Source of the DNA: Tianweitania sp. UT-5YL-CI-8
Lineage (GTDB): Bacteria; Pseudomonadota; Alphaproteobacteria; Rhizobiales; Rhizobiaceae
DNA: 37,809 bases
Direction of reading: 5' to 3'
Assembly (NCBI RefSeq): GCF_030010215.1
Contig: NZ_JASCRR010000026.1
Span: 1-37,809, forward strand
Shown here piece by piece: positions 33,972-37,809 of this stretch. How positions within the stretch are numbered: position 1 is the first letter of the stretch; each line of letters opens with the position of its first letter. The translations under genes and the position numbers were made by a program. The notes below the pieces were generated by a model. It was not told the origin of the DNA. It saw only the letters and a list, made by a program, of their open reading frames with translations, and made no database searches.

Positions 33972-35171
33972 ATGACCACACCAGAGCAAATCAGCCCCGC
34001 CAAGCTGTCCGAACCGCTCGATTGGCGAATGCTGGTTCCGTTGCTGGCTGTGGTGCTGGCGTTTCAGGGCACGGTACCGCTAGGCCGCGTCGGCACCACC
34101 TACCTGGCTCTGGATGCCGGGTTGTCGGTCGGTCTGATCAGCGTGATTTCTGCCGGCTACGCGTTACTCCCGGTATTCTTTGCGGTGACGATCGGTAAGA
34201 TCAATGACCGCGGCAACTATGGCTCGATGACGATGGTCGGGGCGGTGATACTCGTCGTCTCCGTCGCTGGCCTGATCCTTTTGCCGCCAAGCCTAGCGCT
34301 GCTTTTTCTTTTAAATTCCGGCCTCGGTATCGCACAGACGATACTGCTCAATTCGTCGCAGATGTTCGTTGCGCGCTACACCACTGCGCTCGCCCGCGAC
34401 ACTGTGCTCGGCTACTATATGATCGCGACCTCGTTCGGGCAGATTCTCGGGCCGTTGGCCATCAGCCTGACAGTTGATCCCACTGTCACGATGCCCGGCC
34501 ATGAGATCGTATTGCTCTGCATGGTGGGCTCCGTTTTTCTCACCATTGCGGCCCTAGTGCTGCGTCCTTTCGCGGCCGTTACCAGAAGACACGATGACGC
34601 CTCTCCGGTGACAATTGCATCGATCTTGAAGACGCCCAGTCTGCGCTGGGTAATCCTCTCGTCCAGCCTGTGTCTCACCGCCAGCGATCTGCTTCTGGTG
34701 TTCCTGCCGATCTTTGCCGTCGAGCTTGGTATACCAGCGACAGCGCTCGGCTATATTCTCGCCCTTCGCGCCGCGGTGACACTCGCCTCACGCTTCGTCT
34801 TCGTACGACTAATTGAATTGCTCGGCCGCACCAGGCTAATGGTGATCGCCATGCTCACCTCCGCTGGAGGCTTCGCATTGCTGGCCTGTCCTATGCCGAC
34901 ATGGGGCATGACGGGAGCGGTCGCGATGTGCGGTTTAGGACTGGGCTTGGCACTGCCCACGGCGCTGTCGCTGACATTCAGCATCTCGCCACCGCATGCC
35001 GTTGGCACTGTGACGTCGGTGCGCATGACGGCGAGCCGCATTGCGCAGTTTGTGATTCCGCTGCCGGCGGGCATGGTTGCAACCGCAGCCGGCACGTGGC
35101 TTGTCTTTGCCGCGATAAGCGCCGTGCTGTGCGCCACCGCGCTCATATCACACCGACGCATAAAGGCCTGA
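33972..35171 (+). CDS. MFS transporter, 12-segment
   Basis: A 399-residue membrane protein with about 12 segments. The first loop reads TIGKINDRGNYGSMTMVG, a motif-A-like stretch, and the second half repeats with FVFVRLIELLGRTRLMVIAM. The ATG at 33972 is used; the frame is open upstream to 33918, but those residues are charged and unlike an MFS N-terminus. No strong ribosome site is seen. It ends 5 bp before the convergent molybdenum-subunit gene. It may import the substrate or export a by-product; nothing in the sequence decides. Confidence 0.84.
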   Translation: MTTPEQISPAKLSEPLDWRMLVPLLAVVLAFQGTVPLGRVGTTYLALDAGLSVGLISVISAGYALLPVFFAVTIGKINDRGNYGSMTMVGAVILVVSVAGLILLPPSLALLFLLNSGLGIAQTILLNSSQMFVARYTTALARDTVLGYYMIATSFGQILGPLAISLTVDPTVTMPGHEIVLLCMVGSVFLTIAALVLRPFAAVTRRHDDASPVTIASILKTPSLRWVILSSSLCLTASDLLLVFLPIFAVELGIPATALGYILALRAAVTLASRFVFVRLIELLGRTRLMVIAMLTSAGGFALLACPMPTWGMTGAVAMCGLGLGLALPTALSLTFSISPPHAVGTVTSVRMTASRIAQFVIPLPAGMVATAAGTWLVFAAISAVLCATALISHRRIKA

Positions 35172-35176
35172 TGCGG

Positions 35177-37498
35177 TCAGTACTTCATCTTTGCCTCGTT
35201 CAGTGCTTCCCACACACGGAACGGGGTCGCCGGCATGTCGAGATGGCGTACGCCGGCCTGCGCAAGCGCATTGCAGATTGCGTTCATTGTCGCCGCCAGC
35301 CCGCCGACAGTGCCGGCCTCCCCGACACCCTTGACGCCAAGCGGGTTGAGCTCGGTCGGCGTCTCCAGATTCTCGCTTGTGATGTTGCAGAGATCGCTGG
35401 CGCGGGGCATCGCATAGTCCATGAACGAACCGGTCAACATCTGCCCATCATCACCGAATCGGATCTCTTCGAGTAATGCCTGACCAATGCCTTGGGCCAC
35501 ACCGCCATGGATTTGACCTTCGACCAGCATCGGGTTCAATACCTTGCCGACGTCTTCGACACTGACATAGTTGACCATTTCGACAAGTCCCGTCTCAGGG
35601 TCGACTTCGACCTCGCAGATGTGACAGCCATTCGGGAAAGTCGGATGTGACAGCGCGAACTGGCCGGAGCCGGCGAGGCCGGCGCTGTCCTGATCTGGAA
35701 TGGCCTCGGCGATGCGGGCTATTTCCCCGAGGCTGATGACGTGGTCCGAGCCGACGACGCGGAATTCGCCACTGCCAAACTCAAGATCGAGCGGCGAGAC
35801 TTCCAACTCGTCCGCGGCAATCTTTAGTGCATTTTTCAGCAGCTGGTCGACGCCAATCTGGATTGCCGTGCCGCATAAAGTCAGCGCCGCGGAACCACCA
35901 TTGCCCTTGCCGTTGGCCAATTGATCGGTGTCGCCCATCACAAAATTAATCCGCTCGAGCGGCAGCCCGAGGCGTTGCGACACAAGCGTTGATAATGCCG
36001 TATCGAGTCCCTGCCCAACGGACATCGCACCGGAAAACAATGTCACCGTGCCGTCGGGGTGGGCCTTGATCGTCGCGTAGTCGGTGCCTGGTCTGGCGTA
36101 GGGCCCTGCCGCGACCTCAATTGGATTGGCAATACCGATGCCGCGCAGCTTCCCGATGGCCTTTGACCTTTCGCGCCGCTGGTCAAACGTAGAATAATCG
36201 ACCAGCTGCAGTGCCCGGTCCATGTTGCGTTCGAACTCGCCACAATCATATTTGAAGACGAAGGGCGTCTGGTAAGGCATCGCCTCAGGGGGGATGAGGT
36301 TTCTGCGGCGCAGCTCGGCAGCATCAATTCCCATTTCTTCCGCCGCAACGTCGATAATGCGCTCGATCACGAATGTCGCATCCGGGCGACCGGCGCCGCG
36401 ATAAGGCGAGGTCGGCTGGGTGTTGGTGAAGCGTCCGACGGCTTCGCCGACAATCAGTGGCGTTGTATATACACCAGCGATGCCGCCGAAGTTGCCGATT
36501 GGCGCGCCTGAGCGCCCCGACATGTAGGCGCCGACATTGACATCGTAACGCACACGCAGAGCCGTGAATTTCCCATCCTTATCCAGCCCGAGTTCGCTGG
36601 TCACATGCACGTCGCGCGCTTGTTCGTCCGAGAGAAACGCTTCGCTTCGTCCAGCTGCCCAGCGAACTGGGCGGTTCAGGTGCATTGCAGCCCAGAACAC
36701 CAGGGTCTCCTCACGCAGGAGGCCGGACTTCATACCGAACGAGCCACCGACATCCCCGGCGATCACACGTAAGGCGCCGCGTTCCAACCCGAATTGGGCG
36801 CACAGCATGTTGCGTAAATTATGCGGGCTCTGATGCGCGACGCGCAAGACGGGTCTGCCGTCTTCACCAGGATAGGCGAGAGCGGCGCGCGGCTCCATCG
36901 GCATCGCCGACACGCGGCTCACGCTCGACTTTAGCCTGGTCACGTGATGCGCGTTTTTTAACGCCGTTTCGACGCCGCCCAAGTCACCCCGCCGCCAATG
37001 AAAGGCAAGGTTGCCTGGCCGGTCGTCCCACAGCTGTGGCGCATCTTCGTTCGCCGCGGTGAAAGGATCGATTATCGCCTCGGTCTGCTGGTATTCGATC
37101 TGTACCGATTCGGCTGCGTCCGCCGCCATAGCTTCGCTTTCGGCGATTACCATCGCCACAGGCTCGGCCAGGAAGCGAACACGGTTGCGAACCAGAAGAG
37201 TGCGCGGCGTCTCGACGGAAAAGCTGCCGTCGATGTGGGCGAGTTTGGCAGGTACGGAATAGTCTTTGACACCTGCGGCCCTAAGGTCATCAGCGGTCAA
37301 AACAGCCACGACGCCCGGCATCTTCAACGCTTCGCTGGTGTTGATCGACAATATGTTCGCCGCCGCATGTGGTGAGCGCACGAAAAAGGCTCGCAAAGCA
37401 TATTTGTGTACGACATCGTCCGCAAATTGACCGCGGCCGGCGATCAAGCGGTCGTCCTCACGCCGCTTGATCGATTGTCCATAGACAATTTTGTTCAC
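35177..37498 (-). CDS. Xanthine dehydrogenase family molybdopterin-binding subunit
   Basis: A 773-residue large subunit of the molybdenum hydroxylase family (xanthine dehydrogenase/CO dehydrogenase CoxL/aldehyde oxidoreductase). It has the N-terminal a/b hammerhead domain (GRGQFADDVV, FVRSPHAAANILSI), molybdopterin contacts GDVGGSFGMKSG and SPYRGAGRPDATFVIERI, GNGGSAALTLCGTAIQ, and the catalytic Glu in GVKGVGEAGTVGG (E727). The CO-dehydrogenase-specific Cys-Ser-Phe-Arg loop is absent, so it is not a CO oxidiser. Such enzymes hydroxylate a carbon, usually of a heteroaromatic or aldehyde, with oxygen from water. The FAD and 2Fe-2S subunits normally encoded next to it are missing here. Operator-like site 9 lies upstream. 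Confidence 0.88.
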   Translation of the reverse strand: MNKIVYGQSIKRREDDRLIAGRGQFADDVVHKYALRAFFVRSPHAAANILSINTSEALKMPGVVAVLTADDLRAAGVKDYSVPAKLAHIDGSFSVETPRTLLVRNRVRFLAEPVAMVIAESEAMAADAAESVQIEYQQTEAIIDPFTAANEDAPQLWDDRPGNLAFHWRRGDLGGVETALKNAHHVTRLKSSVSRVSAMPMEPRAALAYPGEDGRPVLRVAHQSPHNLRNMLCAQFGLERGALRVIAGDVGGSFGMKSGLLREETLVFWAAMHLNRPVRWAAGRSEAFLSDEQARDVHVTSELGLDKDGKFTALRVRYDVNVGAYMSGRSGAPIGNFGGIAGVYTTPLIVGEAVGRFTNTQPTSPYRGAGRPDATFVIERIIDVAAEEMGIDAAELRRRNLIPPEAMPYQTPFVFKYDCGEFERNMDRALQLVDYSTFDQRRERSKAIGKLRGIGIANPIEVAAGPYARPGTDYATIKAHPDGTVTLFSGAMSVGQGLDTALSTLVSQRLGLPLERINFVMGDTDQLANGKGNGGSAALTLCGTAIQIGVDQLLKNALKIAADELEVSPLDLEFGSGEFRVVGSDHVISLGEIARIAEAIPDQDSAGLAGSGQFALSHPTFPNGCHICEVEVDPETGLVEMVNYVSVEDVGKVLNPMLVEGQIHGGVAQGIGQALLEEIRFGDDGQMLTGSFMDYAMPRASDLCNITSENLETPTELNPLGVKGVGEAGTVGGLAATMNAICNALAQAGVRHLDMPATPFRVWEALNEAKMKY

Positions 37499-37532
37499 GC
37501 TATCACGGACTCCTGCACCTAATTTTAAATAT

Positions 37533-37550
37533 AGAATACCATTTTATAGA
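37533..37550. promoter_or_regulatory. Operator-like palindrome 9 (molybdenum-subunit side, one good half)
   Basis: AGAATACCATTTTATAGA, 11 of 18 bases match, 34 bp upstream of the start at 37498 on the minus strand. The surrounding gap is AT-rich. Confidence 0.45.
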
Positions 37551-37622
37551 TAAGAAAAATACCAGCAATTCTAGACAATTCAATCCATTTTTGACGGTGT
37601 TGAGGCGTATAAAAATTTGACC

Positions 37623-37640
37623 TGAATGCTATGGTGTGCT
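37623..37640. promoter_or_regulatory. Operator-like palindrome 10 (etfB side)
   Basis: TGAATGCTATGGTGTGCT, 12 of 18 bases match, 45 bp upstream of the etfB start at 37686. Confidence 0.52.
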
Positions 37641-37685
37641 GTAAGCAGCTTAGTTTGCTGCAACTGCGCTGTGGAGATTTATTCC

Positions 37686-37809
37686 ATGAAAATCTTGGTC
37701 CCGGTTAAGCGGGTTGTCGACTACAACGTGAAGATCCGGGTGAAGTCGGACGGTTCGGGCGTCGAGCTTGCGAATGTGAAGATGTCGATGAACCCGTTCG
37801 ATGAGATCG
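37686..37809 (+). CDS. etfB: Electron transfer flavoprotein beta subunit, 5' end (cut by window edge)
   Basis: The first 41 codons are visible, reading [20 protein letters not shown] and then [11 protein letters not shown], which is the well-conserved N-terminus of EtfB with the alphaproteobacterial style of sequence. EtfB with EtfA carries electrons from acyl-CoA dehydrogenases to ETF-quinone oxidoreductase. With three fused ACADs in the window, a dedicated ETF makes sense. The gene has an operator-like site 45 bp upstream, so it appears to be co-regulated with the pathway. etfA is expected just outside the window. Confidence 0.9.
   Translation, partial: MKILVPVKRVVDYNVKIRVKSDGSGVELANVKMSMNPFDEI

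Noticed and set aside
35177-37498. Aerobic CO dehydrogenase large subunit (CoxL)
   Set aside because: The Cys-Ser-Phe-Arg active-site loop of form I CO dehydrogenase is not present; only the general molybdenum hydroxylase motifs are.
1-37809. CRISPR array, tRNA, rRNA or riboswitch
   Set aside because: No regularly spaced direct repeats and no recognisable structured-RNA consensus were seen on reading the intergenic regions.

Overview
The window is GC-rich, densely packed bacterial DNA that looks like an accessory catabolic island. The likely host is an alphaproteobacterium, probably Hyphomicrobiales/Rhizobiales (Mesorhizobium- or Aminobacter-like). This is inferred from gene style, base composition and the EtfB N-terminus; no rRNA or tRNA gene is present to confirm it.

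Layout. (1) 1-430: 5' part of an IS630-family transposase, cut by the window edge. (2) 535-5423: tctB, tctA, an MmgE/PrpD-family gene and a DHA2-type MFS exporter. (3) 5540-15948: a TctC-type binding protein, a methylisocitrate-lyase-like enzyme, a second MmgE/PrpD gene, a fused two-half acyl-CoA dehydrogenase (ACAD), an NDP-forming acyl-CoA synthetase and a second fused ACAD. (4) 15949-16995 (minus): an MBL-fold hydrolase. (5) 17303-22601: a TcuA-like flavoprotein, a third MmgE/PrpD gene and a third fused ACAD. (6) 22678-22989 (minus): remnant of a type-B carboxylesterase. (7) 23137-25985: an acetolactate-synthase-like TPP enzyme and a TctC protein, closed by a strong hairpin. (8) 26169-27733 (minus): a thiolase-fold protein without the usual Cys, plus a DUF35 Zn-ribbon/OB-fold partner. 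(9) 28011-30024: an SDR and a TctC protein. (10) 30161-33741 (minus): TctC, two tandem SDRs, TctC. (11) 33972-35171: a second MFS transporter. (12) 35177-37498 (minus): a xanthine-dehydrogenase-family molybdenum subunit. (13) 37686-end: start of etfB.

How it may work. Five TctC proteins and one TctAB channel point to uptake of polycarboxylates or related organic acids. An NDP-forming ligase would make CoA thioesters. Three fused ACADs would oxidise them and pass electrons to the EtfB encoded at the right edge. MmgE/PrpD proteins and SDRs could do hydration/dehydration and alcohol oxidation. The PrpB-like lyase, the TPP enzyme and the Cys-less thiolase/DUF35 pair are candidates for C-C bond cleavage. 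The substrate cannot be read from the sequence.

The strongest new signal is a recurring 18-bp near-palindrome (consensus GGAATACTATAGTATTCC). I found ten copies, all in intergenic DNA, 20-111 bp from the start codon of nearly every transcription unit; in three of the four divergent regions each gene has its own copy. This argues that the whole window is one regulon, probably under one regulator encoded outside it. The tctBA unit is the exception, and its upstream DNA has been replaced by the IS630 element.
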